Of a stretch of 64,000 nt of DNA, positions 20,338 through 31,781 are shown in pieces (the stretch's first letter is position 1; every line of letters begins with the position of its first letter). Source of the DNA: Naegleria lovaniensis (Eukaryota > Heterolobosea > Eutetramitea > Acrasida > Naegleriidae); NCBI RefSeq assembly GCF_003324165.1, contig NW_025407860.1, forward strand, positions 124,001-188,000. The letters run 5' to 3'. Under the pieces are notes generated by a model. That model worked only from the letters and a program-made list of their open reading frames with translations. It ran no database searches and was not told the DNA's origin. The translations under genes and the position numbers were made by a program.

Positions 20338-20790
20338 TTTTTTTTTATGTTAGGACATCCTATTGAAGAAGAATTTCCCGACCACTGCTAAATCTCGAGA
20401 TTGAATCGATGAACCAATATGTATTGGTAAAATTCACATGAGTAAATTCTTTGAATATTGCGATTGAGCAATAGAGTGAGGAACCTCTCAGATAGAACTG
20501 AGTATTTTGTTGCAAGTTAGCTCGGGTCACATTTACAGTCAAGGTGAAGCTACATCTTATTAAGAAGACTATTCAAAGTATAAGTAAATAAGGACACTGA
20601 GAACATTAAGGTCGAAAATATTTGCTCGTTTAAATTACTAATATTTCGAATCCAATCTCTACGAAGGATCAGATGCCTTCGATAGAATTCGTGTACATTT
20701 AACCTCATTAAATTTCGGATTGGCAATTGTTGATCCGTCATATATGTTCGTTAAAAAGAAAAAAGAAACGTTCAACAAGCAAGATAAAAA
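20338..20790. other. Intergenic, 450 bp
   Basis: Lies between divergent genes. No supported gene. A TTC/GAA-rich imperfect palindrome around 20665-20700 (ctacgaagga...gccttcgatag) is the only structure noticed. Confidence 0.25.
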
Positions 20791-21808
20791 ATGGGTGTGA
20801 ATTGTGCTGTGCGAATGTGCAATATACAAATGTTGGAAGACGCAGGTTCGTACATTTATTTACTACTACAATTTTCAAACATGGTTGCATTATATAGTTA
20901 GGAAACGATTGGAATTGGCCCAATCAAAACATCCTGTGGTTGCAGATCAAAAAAACGAGGAAAAGGTTGAGAAGGAAGATGATGAGGTTAAGATGGAAAA
21001 ATTCGATTGGAAGCTTTTTGTGTTGGAACAAAAGCCTAAACACTTTATCGATTGTCTCCGGTTCAGAGCTGTGCATTTGTATTGTGAGTTGGCTGAAAAA
21101 TTGAAACTGGGGCACTGTTGGTCCAATGAAAACGAATTTAAAAACTTTTTTACCTCTCTGTATTTGTTTGAGCAAGATTTAGCTAAGGAATATGTGGCAA
21201 AGAACGGCACTACATCCGCAGTACCAGTAACGACGGAAAATTTGAGATATCCCAATTTATTGTCAGTATGTCGCGTTTACAATGAGAATAAGAGTGTTTT
21301 TGGTATGGGATTTGTTCATCCCTCTCGTTTGGCACAGCTTAGTGAAAGATTGGATCACTGTAGTTACATTCCATCAACTGTTTTGCAAGAAGCCTTCATG
21401 CAAGATTACAAAGACAAGTATTTGAAAAACTTGAAGAAGGGAAGAAAATCTGAACGTATGACTTTCGAAGAATGGGTTTTTGATGAATACGATTATATTT
21501 CATTTTTCTTTGATATTGCGTTAAGGTACAATGATCCGGCATCGTTTTGCATGCTTCTTCCAAAGACACCGATTGATAACTCACAACCTACTGTCAAACT
21601 ATTTGAAAAGCTTGATGTTAACTTTTCAGATTTGGCAGATGAATACTGGTTCACAATTATGGAGTTTATAGAAGATCCTTTCACTTTGGTACGATTCGCC
21701 AAGGGCAATACAGTCCTGTTTCGTATATTTACAGAAAGAAAGGATGCTTTGTTCCGTAACTTCCAGCATCTTAAGGCAGATATTGGTCTTTTCTGTTACT
21801 TGTATTAA
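20791..21808 (+). CDS. Hypothetical protein, 321 aa, two exons
   Basis: The long frame from 20804 has no ATG near its start. Splicing solves this: ATG at 20791, exon 20791..20845, a 52-nt AG-free intron starting gttcgt and ending tatag, then exon 20898..21808 in phase (phase 1). The product is soluble, mostly alpha-helical by composition, with Lys/Glu-rich residues 25-50 and a Phe/Tyr-rich rest (WLF-type clusters such as EWVFDEYDYISFFFDIALRY, EYWFTIMEFIEDPFTLVRF). It has no signal peptide. The layout loosely recalls RGS-type helical bundles, but no motif supports that. The gttcgt donor is unusual, so the first exon is tentative; the second is secure. Confidence 0.6.
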
Positions 21809-21917
21809 GATTTGACTCATGTGTTGCACCATAATAATACATTTGCGGGAGATTGTTTCTGATAAATTATTTGTTGAATACTGACACTAATGGTCGTGAG
21901 GAGTCTGAAAACACCTG

Positions 21918-22856
21918 CTACCTCAGACTGTCACATGTTATCAATTCTACAGTCTTGGGTTTGAACATCTTTTTCATGAATTGATCTTCACCTTCTGAAT
22001 AGGACGATAATGCTTTTTCTTTTTTCGTCGTTGATAACCCCACAGACGACGAGTTGGAAGAATTTGTAGACGTCGAATAATATTCCATTAATAATTTTTC
22101 ACACAATTCTTTAAGCTGACTCATGAATAATCTTCTTCTTTCCAATTTCACGCCGTCACACACAGCTCCAATGATTTCAATATCATCCAATGTAATTTTC
22201 ATGTCGCTATCGCTTAAATTATGACTCGTCGACTCAATCCAATTTCCTTGATCATTCAAACTTTTTGATCTCTTCAAAGTCACCACATCAATATGAATGG
22301 TTGACTCCTCATCATTGGGATGCATGAAATGAAACTCTTCAACTCGTACATTCTCGGTTTGATCCATCACTGATAATCTTGAAGAAGCATGATCCATCAT
22401 ACTCTCATCGGAGAGATTATTAGTTGATTCTGAATCATGATTTTGACGAACTTGTTGATTCGTATTATTCATATTATCCACACTATTCGCTTTGGAATAT
22501 TTTCTCATCAAATGCTCCTTGTCTTCTTCTTGTCCTAAATACGGCAATACAGAATTTTCAATTAATTTCATAAAGGGATACTTTTCTTCCCGATGTTTAC
22601 AAGAAGCGGCTGCTTCTTTACTTTCACTCATCATCCACTCTTCCCATAAATCAATTTCTAATATCGGAGTAAATTTGTTGAGTGATCGTTTTCTATAAAG
22701 AGCTACAAAAATGTAATGATTTTTCGCAAACACATGTTGCAGAGAAGGTAATCGATAGAGTTTTCTATTGGAGGACAAGAATTCATCTTCTCCACCGCTA
22801 AAGATGGAAGAATCCGTTGATCGGGATTGAAGAGCTGGCATGAGAGTGTTGCCCAT
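21918..22856 (-). CDS. Hypothetical Ser/Asp-rich protein, 312 aa
   Basis: One open frame from ATG 22856, whose upstream context is A-rich on the coding strand. Residues 40-110 look folded (LYRLPSLQHVFAKNHYIFVA, FTPILEIDLWEEWM, YPFMKLIENSVLPYL). The middle is acidic and Ser/Asn-rich. Residues about 175-260 contain alternating hydrophobic strands (VRVEEFHFM, STIHIDVVTLKRS, MKITLDDIEIIGAVCDGVKL) and a helix (RRRLFMSQLKELCEKLL). MGN at the start could be myristoylated, but position 6 is Met rather than Ser/Thr, so this is weak. No family recognised. Its stop is about 110 bp from the stop of the convergent gene. Confidence 0.65.
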   Translation of the reverse strand: MGNTLMPALQSRSTDSSIFSGGEDEFLSSNRKLYRLPSLQHVFAKNHYIFVALYRKRSLNKFTPILEIDLWEEWMMSESKEAAASCKHREEKYPFMKLIENSVLPYLGQEEDKEHLMRKYSKANSVDNMNNTNQQVRQNHDSESTNNLSDESMMDHASSRLSVMDQTENVRVEEFHFMHPNDEESTIHIDVVTLKRSKSLNDQGNWIESTSHNLSDSDMKITLDDIEIIGAVCDGVKLERRRLFMSQLKELCEKLLMEYYSTSTNSSNSSSVGLSTTKKEKALSSYSEGEDQFMKKMFKPKTVELITCDSLR

Positions 22857-23096
22857 TTTTCTTGTTGTGTTTTGGTTGTAATCATCATTGTGATGATCGT
22901 TTATGGATGATGACTATGGATTTTATGGTCATGACCTGCTCAGCAAGCAGCATGGTTTCTTTACTTGTTGTTGTTGTTGTTGTTGGATGGATACAAGATT
23001 TAAAAACAAATGAACACAAAATGATTCAAATTCAATGCAGAGAATGCTCTCACACTTGTTTAAGGAAATTCAAACCATTCAGGAATTTTAGGGATC

Positions 23097-24311
23097 TCAA
23101 AGTTCGTCATGGATCTTGGAGAAGAAGGTTTCAATCGATAGCAAATCCTTGGAGCGTTCCTCGCTGGGGCTTTCATCCCACTCACTTTCGATCAAATTTG
23201 ATTCAGTTGGAGAGGTGAATTCATCCACAAGGCTTGGGTTTGACAACACTTGTCCGTTTTGGGTGTAATATTGATGAAGGAAACTATTACCATTACGACG
23301 ATCAGTTTCGTCGGTCATGACATTGTCCGATTCTTCTTCTTCTTCTTGCTGATCTGTATTGGCACTTGACGGATCTGTATTGGTTTGTAAAAGACCCCCA
23401 GTACCAACAGCCATGTTTGTATCAAGTAAGTAAGCTTCTATCTCATTCACGAGAGGGTATGTTGTTGCCAACTTCTGTGGAGCTTCCAATTGTTCCTGAT
23501 CAACATTGAGATTTTCACTTGTTGGAGCTACGGTCGGGAAAGGGAATTCGGGATTTAACTCGAACGGAGCATTTGCTGCTTGATTGGTTGTCGAACTTGT
23601 TGATGTTGTTGGTGTTATTGGTGTTGGGGATGAAATGCATGTAATGTATTCATGAATCTTTGTCAAATCACTGTAAGACATCTTCTCAATCTTGTCCTGC
23701 AAGTCAACACGAGACATTTCCTGAGCCATACCCTTCAATACCTCTTCAGAAGGTCTTGACACTGCACTCAACTTGAGTTTCCTATCAATCTCTGGTTTTG
23801 ACGGAGCGTGAGTCGCATGTACAGATCTTGTGAATAAAACGTAATCAGTTCCCAATATATAGGCCTCAGTAAAGTTTTCAGAAATGGTTTGTTTGATCAA
23901 GTCACATGGAAATTCAAATTCCAATGACGTTTTGGATCTCTGTGATGAGCTTGAATTAAGACATGCTGTGATTTTACACATGGAACCATCATCGTTTTGA
24001 ATTCGACAGAGAAAGACATTAGAATCATGAATCTTGTTGGCAGGAAAGGTTGTTGTCGTCGTCATCGAATGAGAAGGTTGTGTTCTTCGGGACCACAAGT
24101 CTTGCGGAATTTTAATCTTCATGTTATTTCGTCCATACTTTTTAATTATCTTTTGTTTCTTCTCATAGATGGCATTGGTTTCAATTTCAGTTTCGAATTG
24201 AAAATGTAATTGAACGGTTTCTCGATGGTACTTGTAGAGAAGGACCTTCTCTGGAGTAAGTAAAATTTTCTTCTTTTTTGTCTTTATTTTGGGAGTCTTT
24301 TCTCGTGGCAT
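23097..24311 (-). CDS. Hypothetical basic/acidic protein, 404 aa
   Basis: The ATG at 24311 is the first in frame; the frame runs further upstream only through GTG. The N-terminus is very basic (MPREKTPKIKTKKKKILLTP), a likely nuclear localisation signal. Residues about 20-200 are beta-rich (VQLHFQFETEIETNAIYEKK, DSNVFLCRIQNDDGSMCKI, LEFEFPCDLI, AYILGTDYVLFTRSVH). A short helical segment (RVDLQDKIEKMSYSDLTKIH) is followed by a Thr/Ser/Pro linker. The last 120 residues are acidic, with a Gln/Glu block. The layout of basic start, folded domain and acidic tail suggests a chromatin or transcription protein, by inference only. Confidence 0.65.
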   Translation of the reverse strand: MPREKTPKIKTKKKKILLTPEKVLLYKYHRETVQLHFQFETEIETNAIYEKKQKIIKKYGRNNMKIKIPQDLWSRRTQPSHSMTTTTTFPANKIHDSNVFLCRIQNDDGSMCKITACLNSSSSQRSKTSLEFEFPCDLIKQTISENFTEAYILGTDYVLFTRSVHATHAPSKPEIDRKLKLSAVSRPSEEVLKGMAQEMSRVDLQDKIEKMSYSDLTKIHEYITCISSPTPITPTTSTSSTTNQAANAPFELNPEFPFPTVAPTSENLNVDQEQLEAPQKLATTYPLVNEIEAYLLDTNMAVGTGGLLQTNTDPSSANTDQQEEEEESDNVMTDETDRRNGNSFLHQYYTQNGQVLSNPSLVDEFTSPTESNLIESEWDESPSEERSKDLLSIETFFSKIHDEL

Positions 24312-24904
24312 GTTGTTGTTGTAGCAAAGAAAAGAAGGAATGAGAATAAAAACGCACAGTGTCTCGTCCAAAGGACGATCGATCTCAAAATAGCAATGAG
24401 TCAGACACCAACAGGGCAACACGTGTGTGAATTTTTGTGAAAATGTATTTTTTTTTGGGATGGTTCGTCAAATTCAATTCTAAGAATACGAATTTTATGT
24501 GAGACAACAAGACGAAAGCATTTGATATTTGAAAGATTCACAGAATGAGATTGAACGTGAACAAATTAACTTGGAACAAGGTTACAAGATAGTTGTACCC
24601 TTTTTTGTTTGAAATCAAAACAGCTGGAGTTTAGACCAAGAAGAGTACTTTGAAAGAGCAGAAACAGTATACCCTACGTCATTATTCTAAAAGAATTTTC
24701 AAACTCGCTCGATGAAGAAGTCCAAAACAAGAATGCAAGGTTAGTGTACCTGTTCTTTGACAACAACGACATTTCAAAAGTAATCATCCGTTTTACATAA
24801 GGATGGAAACGTTTCACTGAATATCGCGACCAATTTCATTTGCTCGCATTGTAAAATCATCCCTCGCCAATCATTTACCACTAATCTCACAAGTTCGAAA
24901 CAAC
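24312..24904. promoter_or_regulatory. Divergent intergenic region, 590 bp
   Basis: Separates the start codons of two divergent genes. It contains an eight-T run at 24450-24457. No ORF with a recognisable product and no clear promoter motif. Confidence 0.25.
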
Positions 24905-25636
24905 ATGACTCTCTCTGAACCTTTATCCGGAAGCGGTGGAGTCGATCATCCTTCACAACAACAACATCTCTCAACTCGTCAAAAACTTTGGCGTGCCCTC
25001 AAAAAACTCAACTCATGGACTTTGGGAAATCGTCGTTTGCGCATGTACTTGTTGAGTGTTTTCAAAATTGTGGTCATTTCCTTCGTTCAAGTCAATGACT
25101 TGTTGGGAATTACCACATACCATCTCTCGGTTGAGGAATTTGATGTTCAATTAGCTCTGAAAATTACATTGTAATGGTCATGATTGCAGTGAGAAGAAAG
25201 AAACCACTCACAATTTGGATCAATTGGGTTGAGAGTATTATTTTCTTTATTTTTGTCTTGTATTCGATTGGAACTGCTATTATTCATGTGGTGTATTTGA
25301 GTCGAGAGTATGCTTATAATTATAAGAAACGACAAAAGGATCCTTCTTATTTTGCAAACAAGTCTGCAAGTTTGGAGGAACATTTTGCAGTTGAAATTTT
25401 GGAAATTTTTGTGCAATTGTATGTGATTTTCTAGTCACTACACTCATGCCAGTATGAACTATTTCACATATTGTTTGAATTTTTAAAAATTTTTGAATCA
25501 AATCCCAAATAGATCACAGTGTGAGCAGCATTGGAAAGGAAAATGGAAACTCTACCAATTGGTTAGTCATGAAGATGATGACGGTGGTTTGGAAGAAACA
25601 GATGATGATTATGCAGATTATAAGGCAGCTCATTAA
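24905..25636 (+). CDS. Small multi-pass membrane protein, 194 aa, three exons
   Basis: Two frames overlap out of phase at 25172-25174 (TAA overlapping ATG). An in-phase model removes a 53-nt intron, 25102..25154 (gttggg...attag), joining ...VQVNDF to SENYIVMVMIAV. A second intron, 25419..25512 (gtatgt...aatag), joins ...EIFVQL to SQCEQHWKGKWK. Exons 24905..25101, 25155..25418 and 25513..25636 sum to 585 nt, a whole number of codons. Predicted topology: a cytosolic polar start, hydrophobic helices around residues 48-62, 68-77 and 93-110 (SIIFFIFVLYSIGTAIIHVV), and an acidic tail rich in Asp. Family unknown. The first intron has a weak donor; the second is convincing. Confidence 0.55.
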
Positions 25637-25949
25637 TGTGACTATTAGACAGCAGACAACATGGATATGACTCACATTGTGTGAGATTGATCATGTAATA
25701 AATGTTCATCATTAAAATTATTGTATACATATGAATTTGTAATGAATGGTATTTTTCACTTCATTGGATTGATCTCCGAGCACTTCAAAGTGATCAAGAA
25801 ATTCGTCAAACAACCCCTAATAATTTCCAAAAGCAATGACTTGTATCAAGTTGGAATGAAATTTTGTTTCATTGCTCAATTAGGCACATCTCAAACCATT
25901 CAAGGTTGTTAAGAAAGGGTTATTTCATTAAGGGTTTGAATAAGATCTT
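25637..25949. other. Intergenic, 313 bp, between convergent genes
   Basis: Holds the 3' ends of two convergent genes. A frame exists at 25721..25912 but lacks an upstream ATG and known similarity. AATAAA-like signals (taataaatg near 25697) fit polyadenylation. Confidence 0.3.
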
Positions 25950-28646
25950 TTACTTGGTGGTTATGGTAAGTCCACTTCCTTGAATTTTCACACCATTTCC
26001 AGTGGTTTCATCATAACCATAGGCAACTGTTTGAATGACTGAGGTACCGTCCGGTCTGTCAAATGTCATTACATGATAAAAATGTGTAATAATGCCAATT
26101 TGTCTAAATATTGGATTACCCCAATCAATAACGTCGCCATAATAATGAGCACCCCAACTTCCATCACCAGCATAAATAATGGCTTTTTCATCTTCTTTCA
26201 GTATAACACCTCCATTAGTTCCATAAATATTTCTTTCATAACTGTAATCATTGAGAGCTCCATCTTTGGAGCCAAGTGGATTCGCAGTTGCATCCATAAC
26301 TTTTCCAAAACGTAATGGATACGTCTGTTTATAAGTATGACTAGAGAGTGTGTGAAATTTCGAGTCAATGAATTTCAATTTCAAATGTCAAAATAATTAT
26401 GAAGGTCATGTCACTACAAAAACTTACACATGATTTTCCAAAACAAGTGTCACATTATACTTTAAAAATAAATGTTCCCACTTGTCTCTCATTTCCAATG
26501 TAATGGAACTCTTGGTCTTGGCCGATGTGTACATGCATTCATGAATGACTACAATTCGATTCTTGTACACCTTATCATTGTTCTTTGTTAAATTTGAGAA
26601 AAACCCAACAATGAAATCCACCTGTTGAGCTGGAGAATCATGAACCCATGAATCTAAAACCATCACGACAGTGTGATTGGAAAGATAATGGATATATTGA
26701 AGAGCTCTTGAATTTTGTGGATCCGCAACGATTAAGGGAACAGGAGCTGTCGTAGTTTCAATTTCGTGTGGAAATAGTCGAATGTAGTAGGCGTTTGTTA
26801 CACGAGAAGAACGTTTGAAATTTCCAGCTTCATGATTTCCTATTAATTTTGTGAATTGTAATGTCCAATAAAAACGTTGGTTGGTTAAAACATTCAAACA
26901 TTCCAGTAAGGATAAAAAACCATTAGAATCCTAAAAAATCATAAAATACCTACCAACAGCGGTCGCAATAGGTAATGTATACGTGTGTGAAATCGATGAA
27001 GAATAATCAATTTTCACAACCATATACTTGGCCCAATACTTGAACCATCGATCCCATCGAGGATAACAATAAGGACATCCATTTTCATATGAAATATCGC
27101 CTCCAACCATTGCAAAATAAGGACACGTTGTCACATTACTTCCCAAATTTGTCAGCACAGAGGCCAATTGAAATGTTGCTTCTTTCCAAGCAAAATCTCC
27201 ACCATTCACAAAAGATACAACTCGATCTGAATTCGAGGATGCACTCGGAGCTGTTCTGAATTTATACACCATAGGATCTTCCATCAATGATGCTTGAGAA
27301 GAGGAATAATTTGGAACTCCAACAGCTGCACTTTTCATATAATACGAAGAGGATGGAGTTAAATTGAGTATATTGGCATAACATTGATATCGAGAGATCT
27401 CATTGATGACCTTATCTAGTTTGAAGCAACTTGCTTGAACTTTGCTTGAAGTATTTGAATTAAATTGGAAATCTAATTGAGGATTAAATGTTCCGTAATA
27501 AACGTAGGCATCGTCGAGACGAGTGGCAACTACTTGGAAATTTACAATCATTTGTGTGGAAATATCTCTCGAAATGGTCATGTATGTGAAACAAATTCCC
27601 TCTCTACAAATTTCATTGTCATTCTTTCGTGTGATAAAGGTAGAAACTTCAATAGGATCATAGGCCACACAAAAATCTGAAGAAACAACAGTTGTGACAA
27701 TGAAAATGCCAAATGTCAAACAAAATAATAGAAACACCAAGAGACCGATCACTATGGGATGTTTCTTTACAATTGGTGAGGACAAGGACTCAAAATAGGT
27801 TCGACCCAATTCCTCAACGAACACAGTTGCAATTCCTTTGTTGTCAGAATTTGATTGTTGTGACGATGAAGAATTTGAAGTTTCCATTTGATGATTTTTT
27901 GAAGCATCATGGCTATGATTCAAATCCGATGAAACTCCTCCATTCTTTTCATCCATTTCCAAAGCAGTAGAAGTGGCATCTATTTTTTGAGCATTCACAT
28001 TTTGTCTTTTCCTTAAATGGTAATGAGCTTTGACCTTTTTCACAGTTCGAAACAGACCTGCCATAAACACGCCTCCATCCAACATGACTGAATGAACCAA
28101 CCAAAACAACATGACCAAACTCATTAACATGGCAGCACCAGCAAAATGAATCTTTGAAAAGGTCGATGCAAATAATATCAACAAACACAACAAGATACAA
28201 ATGAGAAAGGAAGGAACCCATCCAGCACACACTTCCAAACACATGAATTTTGTCACATTCAAACATGTATCTTTCATGGACCGAGTTGAAGAAGAATGAC
28301 ATGTTCTCAAATTTTCTCGTTCTTGAGAAGACTCCTCTTGCAAAGCATTGGTCGAAGAGGATGCCTCCTGTCGTCGATCATGAGCCGTCGATTTGAAAAT
28401 TCTTCGACGTCCCATCATGCAATAATAGAGCACTGAGAAGGTTTTCAATGGAAGCATGACACACACAAACAAGGCTAAAATAATCATTCCGACAATGAAC
28501 GAAACCGAATAATAATGATCATCTAAATAGTGGTGCCAATAATGATCATGAATGATCTTGTCATTGTAGAAACGAGTGACGGTTTCTAGGAGAGAGGTAC
28601 TGTCGGATTGATTGAAGAGACCGATGCTGTTATTAAATTGAGACAT
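25950..28646 (-). CDS. Membrane-anchored purple acid phosphatase (metallophosphoesterase)
   Basis: Three exons, 28646..26954, 26839..26428 and 26340..25950, yield 831 residues with consistent phases 1 and 2. Splicing is well supported because each junction restores a metal-binding motif: ATAVG plus NHEAG gives GNHE, and ENHV plus HTYKQ gives the NHVHTY version of the GHxH motif. The other motifs are NGGDFAW, VGGDISYENG and VVIHECMYTS. The first normally reads GDxG, and here is GDFA. A fibronectin-like N-terminal PAP domain precedes the catalytic part (about residues 325-470). Unusually, residues 48-70, 142-162, 168-188 and 297-322 are membrane helices, separated by Ser/Gln-rich loops. The catalytic part should therefore face the lumen or cell exterior. 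Confidence 0.87.
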
Positions 28647-29271
28647 TTTTGTTGTGATAAATTGTTTGAGGAGGAGATGAGATGGATGCGAAATGAGGAG
28701 ACAAGCGCTGTGTTATGAGAGAGGATGAGAGGGTGCGAAAGTTTCAACGAATCTTGATGAGAGAATCTCTGAAACGACAATCAACTTCTCTGTGTGTGTG
28801 TGGATGAGAAGATTATGAAGAGCACAAACCAAAGGACAACGAAATGAGAAGTGAAACCACAACGACGTCTGAGAGAGAATACTCGTGTGGTTGTTGTGAT
28901 AAACGTTGTTGCCTCGAACACACTTTGTTTTTTATGAATGGAAATTGATGCTTTGACATATCGCACACAAAGCATAAATAAAGAAGGGTATTTAACTGTC
29001 ATCATTGAGCCGTCGGTGATGTGGAGGCACTGTCCGCATGTCATTTACAGTAGACGAATTGTTGTTTAATGTAACAATGTTCAAAACAACCCTTATGATA
29101 CACAAAACCTCTCTATTTTCCACAAGGTCTGTCATGTAATTATCTTCACAAATGGGTTCAGTTATTACTGTTCGAGTTGATTTTAACAATAAATCCTCCA
29201 TGAGTGATAAAACTGGATCCAGGTCGTGTCATTAAACCATCAAGTATCGCAAGCATTCACTACGCACACCC
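28647..29271. other. Intergenic, 625 bp
   Basis: Upstream of the phosphatase. It contains an imperfect gt-rich run near 28790 and a minus-strand ATG frame of 69 codons (29201..28992, beginning MEDLLLKSTRTVITEPI), which has no recognisable domain. I leave that frame as doubtful. Most of the rest is probably promoter and leader. Confidence 0.25.
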
Positions 29272-29832
29272 TTATTGAGTCACTTTTTGCTTCACCCCTT
29301 TTTCTGTTGTTTTTGGATTAAAAGTAGGTTTGGTCATAGACGACGACTCGACTTTTTGATGAGTCATTAATGTAGCCAATAAGAACACCTCTTTCAATTT
29401 TTGATGATAATGATAATTTCCATGCTCTCCACATGCTAACTTGAGAATATGAAGAAGTGGACTCAATCGGATAGCCTTTCGCTTATTATGAGACATGTTG
29501 AATCCTTCATCAAAGGCTCTCTCTAAACCCTTCAAATAAATAAATCCATCCTTTAGTTGCTGTTCAAACCATTCGGGAGTCTTCTTTTCTTCGTTATATA
29601 ATCGTTGAGCCTGTTTAAATTGTTTCCGAATTTCTCCAGTTAAATATTGTCTAAATTCTTCACCAGGAATTAAATAACTCACTCGGTAACTTCTGGATGG
29701 AGAAGGCTCATTCTTGAGATGGAAATCCACACTCTTTTTTAAAAGAGAACGATAGAGCATGAGAGAGTACTTCCTCAGAAGATACTTGTCGAATGTAGTA
29801 GCGGTTGCAGAGGCTAGGAGATGAGATGACAT
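29272..29832 (-). CDS. LYR-motif protein (complex1_LYR family), 186 aa
   Basis: The LYR tripeptide in its usual context is seen near residue 26 (KYSLMLYRSLLKKSVDF), followed by the family's second helix with EFRQYLTGEIRKQFKQAQ and by LKDGFIYLKGLERAF. LYR proteins are small mitochondrial assembly factors that bind acyl-carrier protein and help insert Fe-S clusters or build respiratory complexes. The C-terminal 60 residues are a lysine/threonine-rich extension. The open frame extends far upstream in an AT-rich region without a convincing start, so ATG 29832 is chosen (MSSHLLASATATTFDKY). Which LYRM subgroup it belongs to cannot be decided by eye. Confidence 0.65.
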   Translation of the reverse strand: MSSHLLASATATTFDKYLLRKYSLMLYRSLLKKSVDFHLKNEPSPSRSYRVSYLIPGEEFRQYLTGEIRKQFKQAQRLYNEEKKTPEWFEQQLKDGFIYLKGLERAFDEGFNMSHNKRKAIRLSPLLHILKLACGEHGNYHYHQKLKEVFLLATLMTHQKVESSSMTKPTFNPKTTEKGVKQKVTQ

Positions 29833-30140
29833 TCTTTCGGAAACGTAATTGTGTGTTATTGAATTGAATGGCGTTGTTTTCCAAAGTGAATAATTGATTA
29901 TTATATTATAAAAAACAATTTCTTTGCCGATGATGAATTCTTCTAAAATGTTTGTCCAATAAAATAGCCAAAAACAAGAGCAAGGCCAACAAAGAATTTT
30001 AAACGGAGGAAATGTCGAGTTATTTTTAAAAAAAACATCAAAAAAAAAATAGCTTGCGTACCAGTGGTGCTGTATTCTAATATTTCGATCAAAGTAGTAG
30101 TATTGATACAACAACAACTCGCACACGGAACAACAAGAGA
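29833..30140. promoter_or_regulatory. Divergent intergenic region LYR/RPT4
   Basis: 308 bp, AT-rich, with poly-A/T runs near 30030-30050. It probably contains both promoters; no element is resolved. Confidence 0.25.
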
Positions 30141-31539
30141 ATGGAGATCGATGAAAGAAGAAACAAAGCTCTAAATGTTTATGCTGAAAAGCTTGCTCAA
30201 CACAGGAATCTTGAAGCTGAAGTAAAAAAGATTCGCGAAAATCAAAAAGATTTGAAAAAGAAATATGAAAAGACAGAAGACGATCTTAAAGCTCTTCAAT
30301 CTGTTGGACAAATTGTAGGAGAAGTTTTAAAACAATTGGATGATGAACGTTTTATTATAAAGGCAAGCAGTGGACCAAGATATGTTACCGGAGTTAGAAA
30401 AAAGATTGACAAGGCAAAATTGAAGCCAGGTACAAGAGTTGCTCTCGATATGACTACATTGACAATCATGAGGATTTTACCTCGAGAAGTGGATCCTTCT
30501 GTTTTCAACATGATTGAATCAAAAGATGTCAAATTGGATAAGACACACTTTAACGAAATTGGTGGTCTCAATGAACAAATTAGAGAATTAAGAGAAGCCA
30601 TCGAACTTCCACTCATTAACCCAGAAATTTTCGTGAGAGTTGGTATCAAGGCACCAAAGGGTGTGTTGTTGTACGGACCTCCTGGTACTGGTATGTTTTT
30701 CTGTGGTTTTGGTCAATCATGTACTAATAATTATTCACAATTCCATTAATGTTTTGACCATTTGTGACATGCAAACATTTTTTAACGTTCGAATATGCCA
30801 ATGACTTGCTTTTGAACACTACCCTCCCCAATCGTTACAAATTTGGCTTACTTGCTTTGCTGCATTGAATTAACCATTCTCATCATTTCACAAATCGAAT
30901 ACAGGTAAAACATTGCTGGCCAGAGCAATTGCAAGTAATATTGAAGCAAACTTTTTGAAGGTTGTGGCCAGTGCCATTGTAGATAAATATATTGGAGAAT
31001 CCGCTCGTATTATCCGTGAAATGTTTGGATATGCTCGTGATCACCAACCTTGTATAATTTTCATGGACGAAATTGACGCCATTGGTGGCAAAAGATTTTC
31101 AGAAGGTACCAGTGCTGATCGTGAAATTCAAAGAACGCTCATGGAATTGTTGAATCAATTGGATGGTTTCAACGATGTCGGCCAAGTCAAATTTATCATG
31201 GCCACCAATAGACCTGACGTGCTGGATACTGCCTTGATGAGACCTGGTCGTCTCGACAGAAAGATTGAAATTTCATTACCCAATGAACAAGGAAGATTGT
31301 CCATTTTACAAATTCACTCCAAAAGCATGACCAAACAAGGTGAAATTGACTATGATGCCATTGTTAAGCTCTCGGACGGATTCAATGGAGCCGATTTACG
31401 TAACGTGTGTACTGAGGCTGGTATGTTTGCTCTCAGAGCCAAGAGAGACTATGTCATACATGAGGACTTTATGAAAGCTGTTCGAAAGATGATGGACATG
31501 AAGAAGTTAGAAACCAAACTTGAATATAGCAAGATTTAA
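30141..31539 (+). CDS. PSMC6: 26S proteasome regulatory ATPase Rpt4 (PSMC6)
   Basis: Two exons, 30141..30690 and 30905..31539, encode 394 residues. The 214-nt intron (gtatgt...tacag, phase 1) has no internal AG and splits the Walker A motif GPPGTGKT. Domains in order: N-terminal coiled coil (about 15-55), OB fold ([38 protein letters not shown]), then the AAA+ module with Walker [13 protein letters not shown], pore-loop region and the SRH arginine fingers ([20 protein letters not shown]). The OB-fold sequence and [19 protein letters not shown], with [12 protein letters not shown], match Rpt4 rather than other Rpt subunits. The C-terminus EYSKI lacks an HbYX motif, as expected for Rpt4. Confidence 0.95.
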
Positions 31540-31781
31540 TCTGATTCATTCGTTCGGAAAGGAGTACTGTACTCCAATTAAAAGTTTTCATGTAATTTTA
31601 TGATGCTGCCTATGCTATTGCCTTATCATTAATAAGCACCTCGGCATGACCCGTCTTGGCAATTTGAAAAACAAACAATTGTAAACCCAGTACCAACCAA
31701 TCGCAGACCTGACCAATTTTTTTGAAGTTGAAATTTTTCGTCTTGAAAAAATATCTCAACATCCCAACAACCACAACAACA

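Noticed and set aside
25172-25174. Programmed frameshift or bacterial-type stop-start coupling
   Set aside because: A short in-phase intron explains the frame change and fits the AG pattern of other introns here.
26424-26897. Separate 157-codon gene on the minus strand
   Set aside because: It is exon 2 of the acid phosphatase plus intron sequence; splicing restores the GNHE and NHVH motifs.
28992-29201. 69-codon minus-strand ATG frame
   Set aside because: No domain, no conserved look and no second exon found; may be leader sequence.
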